A stretch of DNA of 64,000 nucleotides from Athripsodes cinereus (GCA_947579605.1 OX388317.1:14589384-14653383); one strand, 5' to 3'; positions 10,167-23,090 are shown, counted from the stretch's first letter. The notes: generated by a model not told the origin, from the letters alone. Numbers and translations: made by a program.

Positions 10167-13100
10167 TCATCTGGTGAATATAAACGTAAAGCTAAGTAGG
10201 AAGTTAGAGGATAGGGTAACTAGTATAAAAATGTACAAATGTAGAGTGTTCTTAGTACTGCCTCCACTCAAAGCAGATGCTGGAGGTCTGCCTGAAGAGT
10301 AGTGATATTCCAGTTCTGAAACACATTATAATTATTATCTCAATTGAAGATTGAATTTTGAACTCCTAATTTAATATTTTTTTACCAAGGTAGGTAGTTT
10401 GTTTATCGAAAATTATGCTAACTAGGGTTGATATGGTAAATATTTTACAAAACAGGTTGGCTGAAAAAGATTGCATCCAGGTAACAATCACGCCAATTCT
10501 GTGTTTTTGTATTTCAACATTTCTTTTTGAAATTGAATTTTACTTTTTCTATTTCGTCCTTAACAGACATGACTTTGAGATAAAAGAATTGGATTTTCCA
10601 TATTTAATTGTTCCATGACATGTTCCTTTTTTAGAAGAGACTAATCCATCTCCTTTGTATTAAAGAATATTGTCATTTTCATAAAAAGCACAATTAATGT
10701 TATGTATCATATCGACTGTGCTCAGGACAAAGGCATTAAACCACAATTTAGGCAAAAGTCGTTTTCTGTTTTTTTTTGCTTATAACTTGATAGTTCCTGA
10801 ATATTTTCTCTTCAATTTTTATGACATAATAAAAGAACTACATTACAATAAGATGGTAAAATAATAATGACAATAATTTTTGTCATTTTCTTTATCCCAC
10901 AGTTTTTTTGCTTCTCCTATGAAATTTTACCAATGTGGTTTAAACCCTTTGTCCTGATCACAGTCGATATGTACTTACTATAGTAAGTGCATGCTTAAAA
11001 AGCAGTGAATCATGAAAAAATAGACCTAAAACATTTTTCAAAATTTTTAATTCTGCTGAATCTATCGACATAAGTAACTTTACATACCTGATTCACTTTT
11101 CATCTCCACATCGTAATCATCAATTACTTTGTTGCTAGCATACTTACTAGCATGCTTGTTTGGCTTCTTACGATGTTTTTCTGTAAAGAAATATGTTCTT
11201 ACATTACTAACAAATACCACCGTATTTTTTATAAGAATGAAATAAGAATCGTACTGAGGCGAAAATAAATACTTTTTGTGTTTACCTCTCTTTTTATGTG
11301 GTACAATTGAGTGAGTTACCACTGGAGTAAATGGTGTTGAGGTGGAAGGTGCTGGAATTTCTGTGGAAAATGAATAAGTAGATTTAAAAAAAAACAGTCG
11401 CTTTTATGATTACAGTATTAAAGCAACGAAGTATTTGTATAACAAATTCATTTATAATAAAAAAAACCCAGTTTGTATGAATGACCTTATGGAACAACCG
11501 AGAATATTAATTTATCTATAACTTTTTGTAATCAGTTTCTAATTATGTAATTTGAAACAAGCGTTTCTTTCTACTATTGGTTATTGATTCCCAGAGAGAC
11601 GTCTTTCGACTTATAAGGTCATTATCAAGATTGATAATGACCTTATACTCGTAAGTCGAAAGACGTCTCTATGGGAATCATAACCAATAGTATAAAGAAA
11701 CACTTGTTTCAAATTACATTATTATGGAATTCTACTACGTATGCTCTGACACAATTAATAGTAATCAGTTTCAATTTAGTATGTACTTCCTGTACTGCAA
11801 AGGCTTGTGTATTGCTGTTTACTTATAATTAAGAATATTACAGAAAAGAGAATTAACTCATTGTATCTTACCATCTAATCTGATAACGCCATCTGTTTCT
11901 CCCAAAGAATTTTTGGCGACACATTTATATGAACCAAAGTCTCTGGATGTCACTCTTCTAATCCTTAGCATCATGAACCTAGTGTATCCACTGTCTAAAG
12001 AAACCGCTTCGTATTTATCTCCAGTTGGCTCCATTTCTAAAATAATACATGAATAACAAATTAATTATAGGTATAAGGCCTTTGAAGTTTACTGGGCAGA
12101 GTAAGGGAGAACCAAATTCCTAATTTGTATCAAAGGATTTTGATATCTGCAAAAAAATAAGCATTATATTTTATACAACAATTTGTAAACAGAAATTTAC
12201 CAGAAAGAATCATATCCCCTCGTTCAGTCGTCCAATAATTGATTGAAGCAGGATAGGCTTCCGTGTGACACTCTAAAGCAACGTCTTGTCCAACGTACGC
12301 AGCTTCCAACTGGTTTGGAATGGATAACATTGGAGGAACTGAAAAACGTAGTAATATAGGTAATAATTAATAGATATTTCTTTGTCAGGAAGAAAAACAT
12401 CTTCAGTAAGTACTTCAAGTGTGAATTTTACACTCACAAAATAGTATTATCTAAACAGTTGTACTGTAAAAAATAGCAAATCAGTGTTGCAGGCAAGAAA
12501 AGTTGTAATGTTCCATATTTATCGTAAAAACAAGTAACATTATTTAGAACAGTGATTCCCAAAGTGGTCCAGGTGGACCCAGGGGTCCACGATAGCGTGA
12601 CTAAAAAATGGAGGTCCACGAATCCATCATCATTAATATCGGATATTCGGTAAAAGCACCAGATATTGACATAAACAATAGTCGGTACAAATACCCGGTA
12701 CATTGTAGAAAAGGAACTGGGAGAAAATATTTTTTAAGAAAACCGAGGAGTTTTAGAAATATTTCAAATTCCTATACTATTTTGAAAATTCCGCGACGGG
12801 GAGGTAGAAATTTAAACAATTGACAAAAACAATAGTCGGTAAAAATACCCGTTACATTGTAGAAAAAGGTACTGTGAGTAAATATTCTGAGCGACGGGGG
12901 GTAAAAATACAGGGGGTCCACCGGAACCAGCAAATTTTTTAAAGTGGTACATGAGAAAAAAAAGTTTGGGAACCTCTGATTTAGAACAACTAAGTAATTC
13001 AAAACTGAAACTACTTATATATATCGAACAGGATCTTGAACTGTATCGATGAGAGCAAAATAAAGTTTTAACTTACATTGTACCATAAGCATAACTCTCT

Positions 13101-16100
13101 TGCTTATAGAAGGTGGCACTCCATTGGATGCAATACAAAGAAAAGCACCCATATGAAGTCTTGAAACTCTGGATATAGTCAGGACTTCCCCATCTACAAC
13201 ATTCACTGAAAGAAACACAAAACAAACGCTTGTATTCAATTATTATTCATCTTATTTAAGTACTTTATAATTATCCTACTTAACATTTTCCTTTGTGTTT
13301 CAAGATAATTTTTTTATTAATATTATTTATTCTCTTTGACATTCATTGTTTGAAGATTTTTGTTAAAGTGAAGTGAAAATGAACATGTTTTATTATAATG
13401 TTTTTTTATTGTTTTATCATGTTTTATGTTTTACAAAGGAATTAGGGGCTTCTTCTTCAAAGTTCCGGAGTTAATAACGATTAGTTGCATTTTTTAAATT
13501 TGGAATTTTATTTCAACACAGGAGCTGAAACAATTTAGAAACAAAACTTCTTTCGTTGTATAATCTAATAAATTTGACTTTTTTTACAGAAAAAATGTGA
13601 AATTAGCATTAAATATTTATGAAAATAAACTTATAAAATATAACCCAAAATGCAATTATAAATCACCGCTATGCTCTGTGATCACTTAAACACTACAAAT
13701 AAGTTCAAATAAAAAATACGTGTCTTCTATGTAAGTCCCAAATATGAAAAATATTATTTTAAACTCCCGAATAGCTGATTCCTCAATATCGTAACTAACT
13801 CCGGACGTAAGTACAATACGAGTTTGAAAGCTCTGGTCCGAATTAAGGCATTTTTTTACGCTACGTTATTGTCGGTTGGCTGAGTTATATATCTATATTA
13901 ATGAGCATCTACCAACGTTTTCCGATTCTCAGAAGGATTGCACAGTACAGAGAATAAATTAAAACACGTGTAGTTTTTTTAGCTTGTTGGTTTTTCTACA
14001 TATGAATTATTACTATTCGCTTTTTAATTGATTCGCCGAATGAATAGTCATTAAATTGACAAAAGCTTCATAGGTAACTAAAGATGAAGATAAAAAAAGC
14101 TTCACATCTTTTTTGTATCAACCTGCGAAATGCGGAAAATTCAAAATTTGACTATGTTGTTAATGGAAACAATGGGTATCCTATTTTACTTATACTTACC
14201 ATTTTCTCCATTGTAACTGAAATCTTCGCCGTCTTCCCGTCTCCACATAACGTAAGGCTCAGGATATCCAGACGCTTTACACATAAGTGATACATTACTA
14301 GATTCTCTGACCACCAGGTCTGTGGAGGTCTTTTCGTCAATTATAACAGGAGGAACTGAAATTATAATTCAAATATTTACATCGATGAAATGGAAAGCCA
14401 TTCATGTCTGGATTCATGTCTGGACAGTGACATTTTCATTCCACAATGTGTACATAATATTTGTGATTTTTTTTTATAAGAAACGCATATATTAATGAAA
14501 TCACTATATATTTTCACATGTAAGTATATAATATATTATAATAAGTTAGGTAAAACAATAGTAAGCAGAACTGAACATTTTGCTAGTACTGGTTTAGTAT
14601 GCATTAAATTGAGTTTGTGTATTGGCTTTTCTTACCAACAACTTGTAGATATCCTTGTCTAGACCTCATTGGATCCGTGTTGACTTGGCACATGTACCAG
14701 CCTCTGTCACTCTCCTGAACACTCTTGATGTGCAGATACCAAGACCTGTGGTCGTTGAAAGACAGACTGATACGAGGGTTCTGGGAGATGATATTGTGAT
14801 GGATGCTCAGGATTGTTTGAGTATCCACACGAACCCACGCTACCTACAATTTTCAAACATTGGTTCGATTAATTAGTTTAATTTATTATTATTTATATAC
14901 TAGGGAATATATAAATCTCATCAGTTAAAATATATTGTATCATATATTCTAAACTATAGATTTAAGCAAATAGTAATGTAAAGATAGAAGGATTATTGAA
15001 ACCATATTACGCTATGGTAAATAATCGGAAGAAATATAATAAAAAATCTGTTTTTTATTTCTATTGTCGTAGTTGTTTATGGAAATGACATGCATACAAA
15101 AATATAATTAAATATAAAGAATCAGTGTCGTAGAGAGGAGGCATTCGGAGTAATTGACGAAGCGTATTTCAGGAGAAGATTAAATTTTTTTTTTATTAAA
15201 AATGTATTTTAATTTTCTTTCCCATAGCAATTATCCAATTTTCAATTAAATTAATATGTTAAGGTAATATTCTTGAGATACACATACCGCTATTTTCATA
15301 AACAGGTATATTTCTAGTGGGTATTATATTATATGTTTCTAAGGAGATATGTTGTCTGTGTTATACGTTGTATAAATTGTTAAGAAGTTGTTCATTGTTA
15401 TACATATTCATGCTTGGTCTAACCTTAAAGCCTCTTAAATTGTCGACCACACACGCCAAGAGAGCATCTCTTCCTACTGAAACTGTCACGTTTGGAATCG
15501 GTTCTGCGAATTGTGGGAAGAGTGATTCTGAAAAAAAAAGAAAAGAAAAGTGAATGTATCGATTGAATATGTATAATAATAAACATACCAGCAAGTAGAA
15601 TAAAGTGCACACAGTCTTAACACTGAAGTTGCTTGAATATGTATATGTCACCACCCGATTGTTAGATTAGCCAGTTTACTAAATAGCTAGGTGGCCAGTA
15701 AAATGCTGGCATTCAAATAAATAGCAAGTCATTTCATTGAATCATAATGAAGCGACATAAGTTCTAATTAAGATGAAATTAAGATTCTGTTTTTGGAACT
15801 ATGACGTATGGTTTGATAAACGTTGCTTCAAGCAGTTCGGCTAGACATCCGATAAATTTTCAATTGAAAAGCCGCGTTTAACTAACCGCCTAGCCATTTA
15901 GTTAATTGGCTTATTTAGCCATCTGACGGCGAGAATATATAGACGAGATCCAAGCAAGATTCCATAAGGAAATTGTAAATTGCATGCACGAATGATCAAC
16001 ACCATTTTAATACACAATTTATATTGTGTTCTGTTTTATATCTAGATTCAAAAGAGTCCGTCGGTTTTTAAATTATTAATTTAAACATGATTCAAAGCTG

Positions 16101-18822
16101 GGCTTATGTAAAGCATAGGTGTTACATAAATAATATTTTAATTATCATATTGGGCGTTTTTTTAACATAATATTATTAATTAATTACTCTTATGAAAATG
16201 AAATGAAAAAATGAAATGAAATGGAATGAAATGAATAGTTTTTTATTTCCCTTCTTACAATTTTCACAATATATTATAAATCATTATGGACATCACATAC
16301 ATATACAGTCTTATCAGTCTTTCTTCTTATCAAACTCATCATGGGCTCCCTATAGGGATCTCAGATGAGCGAGCTAGATAGCTTTAGTTTTGTTTTAATG
16401 TAGGTACATAATGTACAATATTCTACTGAACATATTACTAACGTAGGTACATAATGTACAATATTCTACTGAACATATTACTAACGTAGGTACATAATGT
16501 ACAATATTCTACTGAACATATTACTAACTACGCCATTGTGGCATATCCCATGGAATTCACGTAGAATATTTGCCCAAGAATTGGTCTCTCAATTTTTTAA
16601 GTAAGTTTTCGAGTATTATGCAAAAGGTAGGTGCTAAAAATAAAAGAAATTTACATCTTAAATTCAGCAATGAGGCTTGACACCCATCCAGAATGAGCGC
16701 ACAGTTTGCATATTTATTACATGCGGATATGCCGTGATGATATAGTAGTTGTAGAAGTAATAGCAAAATATGATATTGTGAAAATACTTTTCAGTTATGA
16801 GTTTTTTTTTTAAATTAAATCCACAAAAAAACGAACCAATAGGAAAATATTTTATTTTGAACAGTAAGTACCTAACTACTTATGAAAGGTTTTAGGACTT
16901 TTGAAAGTATTGAATAAAACACAAGCTTTTTAAGAACTTAACACTGGTGTAAAAAGTATTTCCTACAGTCTCAAAAACATTTAATAATAAAGAAAAAAAA
17001 AAACAATAGTTGTCTAAGCTTTTTTCTCCCTCGAAAATGAATTATACGATTTGAAACGTATAAAATATTATCACTTATTCAAGTTATAAAATATATAAAA
17101 AGGGAAGAACGAATAATAAAGAGCATCTCTTATATGAGCAACTGACTACTCCGCTGAGTGGAAAACTCTTCAAAGTTCATGAATAAAACACATCCTCTTG
17201 GAATCCGTTGTCCCGCGCTGTCCCGTTCACAGTAGCAGTATTATTAAGTTACTTAGTAGGTATATAAGTAGATGAACTTACAACAGCTGCGAAAGCATGT
17301 ACCGCAACAATGAACATTTTGGCGGTCGCAGCTTTACAAAAACTCTATTGAATATTAATATTCATACCACGCCACACTTAATTCATTCTCTTTCTCACTG
17401 AATTTTATCTCATTATAACATTACGTTCAACCACTGAAAGTTCTCGGTGAATAATACTTCATAAAACAATATGACACGTACATAAAATTTAAAACAACCA
17501 ACTTAAAATGACTGTAGAAGTAATGCATTTTACTGCTCGGCTTTTTGTGTTAAATCGACCATTGGTAACAAAGCTTTCTGTGTAACTGAATGTATGCAGA
17601 TTCGTATTATTATTTTCTGTATGCAATAATTGTAAAAGTGGTTACACGTAGATTAACGTTTCCTCCTTTAGAAGCGGGATTTCTTCGAGATTTATAACAA
17701 TGAGTGTTCAGTACAACTATTTGGAGATACATTTGTATTTTCACGAGCAACACCGAGAGATAATCTCACAAATAACAGGATTTCCGAAACATTGAAAACC
17801 TAAAACAAAGGGAATATTTTACATGTGTTGCAATTACTGTGCAATTTACCGCACAGGATCCACTTTGTTATATGATTTCAAAATGCCATTGAGATCTTTG
17901 AAGCCACTATGTAATATCACAAATTAAATATAATAAAATAAAGTAGAATGGTGAAAAAACATTTAAATTGAAAAAAGTAGCTTTTATATTTTTCCGCCGT
18001 GGAGCACATGAAAAAGAGTAAGTCTCCTAGCGTTTTTCGAAGTGTTCAAATATCTTTTAGAATCCCTTTCACTTTCCATCAAAGTTACAAAGGGACAATA
18101 TAATATATTATGTCTAAAATATCTCGACCAGAATTTTTTGCGTAATATTAGACATTGTTGTAACAATTTACAAAAAATGAAATAGAAATATATATTTTAC
18201 ACATAACATATAGAAAATTTCCCATGAATAAGTTCAACATTCAGTCACTATTGAAATATTAAAAAAAAACTTTAAAAAATATTACTATAGGTAGGTACCT
18301 AATAATAATATTATCTATAATCAACACAAAGTAATACATTATTATGAAAAGAAAAGGGAAAACTTCTTTATTTCACATTAAGTATGTATTGTTATTATTA
18401 CATAATATGAAAATAAGTATTATGAAAAATAACAACAATATAGTTTATTTTTGTATTGTTATGATTGCGTGAGAAAGTCCAATAAAATACCTGTGAAGCA
18501 CCACAGCTTACCATATCATATAGGTCTTGATGTGATGCTTTGTTTAAGATACGATGCTCATTTCAATTTCACTGTTATCTTTGCACAATAAATATTCATT
18601 TTCTGCAATATATACTATTTCACCCTTTGAAGTATAACTAATATATGTAAACAAATCTCTTCCAATCTAAGTGACACGTTTTATTAGATTTATCTTAATT
18701 CGTAACATATCTCTTAAGTCCAAATAAGTTATGTTATTGTATAGCAATGTTGAAATGTAAATGTAGCAATTGTACATCAGTGTGCATAGAAGGACTTTCA
18801 AGAACAAATAAATAAACTGTTC

Positions 18823-18863
<41 letters not shown>

Positions 18864-21800
18864 TCTTTATTAAAAATAATACTGTTTACAATCATATCAC
18901 ACACATGAAAACATATTGAAACATGCACAAATATCTGTCTACCACACTAGCCGCAAGGCTGTGTTGTGGCAGGATAACAATGGATTTATACACCTAACAA
19001 TCGATTTATCCTGTCAAGCAAAAATTAAACAATCAAACATAAAAGCAAAACATTACAAAATATGCATAATAAAATTTAAGTGTAAAAATCAAATTAAAAT
19101 AAGATAAAATATGTACACAAAAATAAAAGAATAAAATGAAATATAACAGTTAGTGGTTGAGTTAGTAGGTACACAAATCAGAAAGTGAGTCAGAAAAATT
19201 AAGTAAGTCAGCGAGTTAGCAGGGATTGAATCAGTGAATGTGTTAGTACAAACCCTCAAGTTAGTGTAAATAATCAAGTTAGTGTAAATAATCAATAAAT
19301 AAAAAAACAATCAAGTCGAGACACAAATATAGTCTTTATATAGTCTGTTTCTATAACAATGCGGTCATAGTTACTTGCACAGTTTATGGTTACTATAGTT
19401 AATACGTTCATAACATAGATAGCCGTGCATCAATCACAGCATGTCTTTCTGGTGACATAAAAATTGGAGTATGCAACAAGAATTTTGCGAGAAGTGGAAA
19501 TCAATTAACACAGAATTGCTAAGAATAGAAGAAGCTTTTATTTACTGTACAAAAAGGATGATAGTTTTGTAAAAAAACACTAACAATCAGTTTAAATTGT
19601 AGACTTGCGTTGGGTGGATCAAATGGAGATCTTAGCTCACTTAATTTATAAGGCAATATTTGAATTACTGAAGCCGACAGAAAAGTATAGATTTGAAAAA
19701 AAGGTTTTCTGGGTAATTTATGATGCATTGAGAAAACAATCAAGGAGAGAGTTATTTTTCCCAGGAAATCGGTAACTATTTTTTTTACAATTTTCACTGT
19801 TCCTCATAATTTTGGTTCTCCATTTCTACAATACGTATATTATTATATTATAATATGTATTGTTTATAATGAAATGGTTTCGTGATGATGTTATCATCCC
19901 ATCATCATTGTGTCACGGCGTGACGCCGTATCATTGTTATTTTTATTATTATTGTATATCCCCTTGCAGTGGAGAACAAAATAAAGAAACACTTTGTGTA
20001 ATATATTATTATGATATACTTTGTTACCTTTTTTTTAAATAAGCTTTCAATTAACTCGACAATGTCAATGCTGACGGGCAACTGTCTAGATTGTCGCAAT
20101 GAATTTCGTGAACAAAATTTGAGAGACATTTTGCAAAAATCGTTGAAATGCCTGCGTGTGGAATCTAAAGTAAAATATAAAGATATTAAGCTTATGAAAA
20201 ATATAATCGTTGTGATGTTTTTCAAATTTTGATACTTGAATAGATTCTTGAATTTTTCGTAATATTGGAAGTAAGTACGTAGTCCTTTTTCCTTTTAACT
20301 ATTCCTTTGAAATTTATTAAGAAATATTTGGATTTCGACAATACATAGGTAGTGAAGGCAGCAGGCGTCGATGAGCCTTGCTCATCAAGGACAGTCTTTG
20401 CCATATCAGTGTTTTTTTGTATGACGAAATTTGAATGTTTAGGAAACAAAAGAAGTGTGCAAGGGTCTGGAGTCCTTTCCTCTCTGCCAACCCGCAAGTT
20501 GTTAGGCATGAGAATGTGAATGAATAGTTTTAAAACTATTTAATAAAATAAAGATTGGTAATGATAATAATTCATCGAATTTTTAATAGAATTTCACAAA
20601 AAAGTTGATGATAAAGAATGCAGATATCACTCATTTCATACACATACAAACTTAATAGAAATTCTTTCGTTAGTTCGCGAGTGTAATGTAAAAAGCAGGT
20701 GTTTGAAAAATAAAGAAACCTTACATCTTATGTATATACTGTAATGAGGTTTGCTACCCATCCTGAAAGTCATATTTTTGTTAGCACGTTGAGAACAGTT
20801 TGCATGTTTATAACTTGCAGCTGGTCTGTTGGCTGTCCCACTTCTGAATATTCCGTGATGGTATCTACATAATAGTGGTATGTGAAGTAATTCAGGTAAT
20901 TAAAGTGCATTTTTCGTCTGAAAATAAGTATGTATTGAATACGTATTTTTTAAATTTTTTATAGGCAAATATTTAAAAACAAATAAAAATAATTAAATTT
21001 AAAATCATGATTTAAGTTCAGAAAAAAAGTAATTGTAATAATATTAATACGCTTACCAACTTTTTGAAAAACATTTGGGTAGAAAGTAAATTAATAAAAG
21101 ATTCAGTTGAAGTCTTAAGATATTCAAAATCTTAAGAGAAGGAAAGAATCAAACATAAAGAGTTATGGAAAATAACTCAATGAAATTTATTTATTTGTTT
21201 TTATGTAAAAACTGTAATAACATAGATACTAATTTATTCAGATAATATGATTTTTCTATTATGGTTAGAACAATGTACAAACATAGTCATGAAGATTATT
21301 CTATGCTCCTGAGAGGGAGCACTAAAGAGAAAGAGAGATAGATTGGAAGGAGGATATAAATTCTTACCATTTGTTAGTTCTTCGATGCCTGAAGGCGATG
21401 TTTGTGAAACGGAATGTTTTCTTTTTGTTGATCGACCTGTAACAAGACAAGTAAAATATTATGTTACATTTACCTCTAATGAGCATTTTTAAAGACAATT
21501 ACTTTAAAAGGCCCTCAAGGGTACATATTTTTAACTCGCTCAGAAGCCTAAACTTTAATTTCTAATACATTTAAACAAAGATAATAAAAGATAGAACTTT
21601 GTAAAGATGCAGCAATCCTTATAATTCACCCATCTTGAATGTTTTTTTTATACGGTCAAGGTGAGAACGATTTGAATGTTTATTACATATATGAAGTTAA
21701 TCTGTTGACCGCACCACTTGTGGGAGATGCACATGGTGGTAAAATAGATAGAGTTTGAAAATAAAAGTTTGGAGTTTTTGGCATTCTACTTATTATTTTT

Positions 21801-22320
21801 TTTGTGAAAATAAAAAAATCTGGGTTTGATAGAAAAAAAAGGTTAATACAATGTCATGATGGTGAAAAAGGTTGGCAGTGGTAGGAATCGAACTGAATTG
21901 AGTGTTGGAGACTAAACGTTAAATTTACCCCATATTATGAGAGATATTTATTTTTAAAAAAGTAATTTACTTTTACATTAGTATTAAACCAATTAGAATC
22001 AATATTAGTGGTATGTTCAAAATTAAGATAAGTTCATAGTTTTAGCAAGTAACACCTAAGCATAATTTAATTGATTTTTCTTAGCAGACTTCTTGGTATA
22101 AAAAACGGCGAAAAACTATTACCTATACCTAGGATTTAGTTAGTATTTAAGGCATCATAACTATATTAAAGGAAGTATTTTATTATTTTATCAGACTTCA
22201 TCATAAATAATACTAAAAAAAAGTAATTTTATAATACTCACCATCGACGGAAACCAGGAGAATAACGAGGATAATAAAATAAGCACTTTGCTGTATTGCC
22301 ATCCTGCTTTCACTTTTCAT
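10167..22320 (-). CDS. DIP-family (Dpr-interacting protein / lachesin-like) three-Ig cell-surface protein, 11 exons
   Basis: Exons in order: 22320-22242, 21436-21368, 15527-15424, 14843-14636, 14355-14200, 13205-13077, 12338-12201, 12036-11872, 11360-11286, 11180-11088, 10315-10167. All introns are GT-AG and the frame is unbroken: 454 residues, stop TGA. An in-frame stop precedes the first ATG; a second ATG is at codon 7. Layout: hydrophobic signal peptide (about 12-26); a 23-residue basic linker from exon 2; Ig1 with C75-C136 and W87; Ig2 with C179-C229 and W191; Ig3 with C272-C333 and W284; a Ser/Thr/Pro and Lys-rich stalk (350-405); a small-residue stretch (SALSGGS) before a hydrophobic tail from about 430 to the end, a GPI-anchor signal. 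Family hallmarks seen: YMCQVNTDPM, GAFLCIASNGVPPSISKR, YPASINYWTTERGDMI, CVAKNSLGETDG. DIP proteins bind Dpr partners in trans and guide synaptic matching. I cannot name the paralogue. Assignment to the family is very sure. Confidence 0.95.
10709..10970. mobile_element. TIR MITE in the last DIP intron
   Basis: Left end ATATCGACTGTGCTCAGGAC then AAAGGCATTAAACCACA; the right end is its reverse complement with few changes (TGTGGTTTAAACCCTTTGTC then CTGATCACAGTCGATAT). About 37-bp terminal inverted repeats enclose about 190 bp of AT-rich, non-coding sequence. The target duplication is not clear. A piece of the same terminus is at about 500-530. Confidence 0.7.
11545..11718. mobile_element. Imperfect palindrome, second Penelope-like remnant, in a DIP intron
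   Basis: Arms 11545-11628 and 11631-11718 are reverse complements with a few indels, joined by GA at 11629-11630, the same centre spacing as the 9-kb palindrome. The right arm has TTGATAATGACCTTAT, then GTAAGTCGAAAGACGTCTC, that is a GAC..GTC hairpin followed by GAAA, again resembling the second half of a hammerhead core with a degenerate first box. It lies between DIP exons 8 and 9. Confidence 0.55.
12550..12978. mobile_element. hAT-type MITE, 429 bp, in DIP intron
   Basis: It starts CAGTGATTCCCAAAGTGG and ends AAGTTTGGGAACCTCTG, i.e. hAT-style CAG-type terminal inverted repeats. An exact 8-bp duplication ATTTAGAA flanks it (12542-12549 and 12979-12986), the size made by hAT transposases. 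There is no transposase; internal blocks such as TAGTCGGTAnAAATACCCG occur twice. A second, inverted family member is at 43798-44306. It lies in the intron between DIP exons 6 and 7. Confidence 0.92.
13455..13810. repeat. Possible inverted-repeat element in DIP intron
   Basis: GTTCCGGAGTTAATAACGAT near 13460 and ATCGTAACTAACTCCGGAC near 13787 are imperfect reverse complements flanking AT-rich sequence. No target duplication was found. It may be a degraded MITE. Confidence 0.35.
16398..16526. repeat. Tandem repeat, 3 units of 43 bp
   Basis: Three adjacent, nearly identical units beginning TGTAGGTACATAATGTACAA or CGTAGGTACATAATGTACAA. The units lie in DIP intron 2. Confidence 0.85.
16565..16765 (+). 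repeat. S repeat copy
   Basis: Covers most of the family: AAGAATTGGTCTC, AGTTTTCGAGT, AAATTCAGCAATGAGG, CACCCATCCAGAATG and GATATGCCGTGATGATATAG. A short minus-oriented S end (GGCATATCCCATGG) abuts it at 16529-16555. Confidence 0.65.
18824..18863. repeat. (AAT)n microsatellite
   Basis: About thirteen AAT units in DIP intron 2. Confidence 0.9.
20660..20880 (+). repeat. S repeat copy
   Basis: Includes GTAATGAGGTTTGCTACCCA, TCCTGAA, CAGTTTGCATG, CAGCTGGTCTGTTGGCTG and CCGTGATGGTAT. Confidence 0.6.
21600..21745 (+). repeat. S repeat copy (3' half), DIP intron 1
   Basis: Starts at ACCCATCTTGAATG and ends at CCACTTGTGGGAGATGCACA, TGGTGG; the 5' half is missing. Confidence 0.6.
21870..21930 (-). 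repeat. tRNA-like SINE head (degenerate)
   Basis: The minus strand reads GTTTAGTCTCCAACACTCA followed by CAGTTCGATTCCTACCAC, the latter a good internal B-box (GTTCGATTCC). The A-box is weak and no cloverleaf closes, so this is a tRNA-derived relic and not a functional tRNA. Confidence 0.35.
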
Positions 22321-22699
22321 CACTTTTTTATTTTATTTAATGACACATCTTTCAAGGATATGGGTTATTAGTCTGTCTCCTTCACTCTTTCCCCCCATTA
22401 TTTTAAGAGAAGGATTTATGGACACTTCAAGGCAGCTGCTGCGTGTTCAATTTAAAAAAAAATGTATAGGTATATATTGAAATTCCATGACAGATTATTC
22501 AAAAACTCATTATAACTACATTTTACACTTATAATCACGCCCCGTAAATATTATAAAGTGAGCGATATTTCTTTATTTAATGTCGATAAAAACATCACAC
22601 CTGTTATCGTCTAGTAACATTCATTTGAATGAAATGAACAGGTTGAATTTTCCCTTTTCTGTATTTCTACTACGGAAACCTAGTAGTCTCTGAAATGAT

Positions 22700-23090
22700 A
22701 TAGGTCTCGCGATTTTTTCTATAAGTTTTTGATTATTCTGTAAAAGACAGGTATTCATAGATCATCGCGTATAAGATTTTAATCTATCTATTTGTTCCAG
22801 TAAAGGTAGAAGAGAAAACGGAATGCCATATATGTATATCTATCCTTAGGTAGGTACATACTTTTTTGGTTTCCTCTATATTCATCCAGTTTCTCATACA
22901 TCTACGCCAATTTCTCCTACTCAACACGTTAAAATATTTAACATCTCCTTAATTTTCACACATCCTGAATGTCTATATTTTTATTGGAATGAAGAGAATG
23001 ACATGTATTTTCATTAAAAGGAGTTAGTTCGATGGCAACTCCACTTGAGGGACATGCTTGTGATAGTATAGATGAAGAATATATAGAGAG
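22700..23090 (+). repeat. S repeat copy, interrupted
   Basis: 5' part at 22700-22790 (AAGTTTTTGATTATTCTGTA, AAAGACAGGTATTC) and 3' part at 22965-23090 (CACATCCTGAATGTC, GGAATGAAGAGAATGACATG, AACTCCACTTGAGGGACATG). About 170 bp of AT-rich sequence, possibly an insertion, separates them. Confidence 0.5.

Larger units (their letters stand above)
15528..21367 (-). other. DIP intron 2, 5.8 kb
   Basis: The largest intron of the gene, between the linker exon and the first Ig exon. It holds two S copies, a 43-bp tandem repeat, an AAT microsatellite and AT-rich DNA. The minus-strand frame 17984-18166 was examined and not recognised. Confidence 0.75.

Noticed and set aside
15361..15654. 97-codon open frame on the minus strand
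   Set aside because: It mixes intron and the first Ig exon of the DIP-like gene; only 15424-15527 is coding, as shown by splice sites and frame continuity.
17984..18166. 60-codon minus-strand frame (MLQQCLILRKKFWSRYF...) as a possible LINE thumb remnant
   Set aside because: The resemblance is only general; no neighbouring RT block or 3' tail was found.
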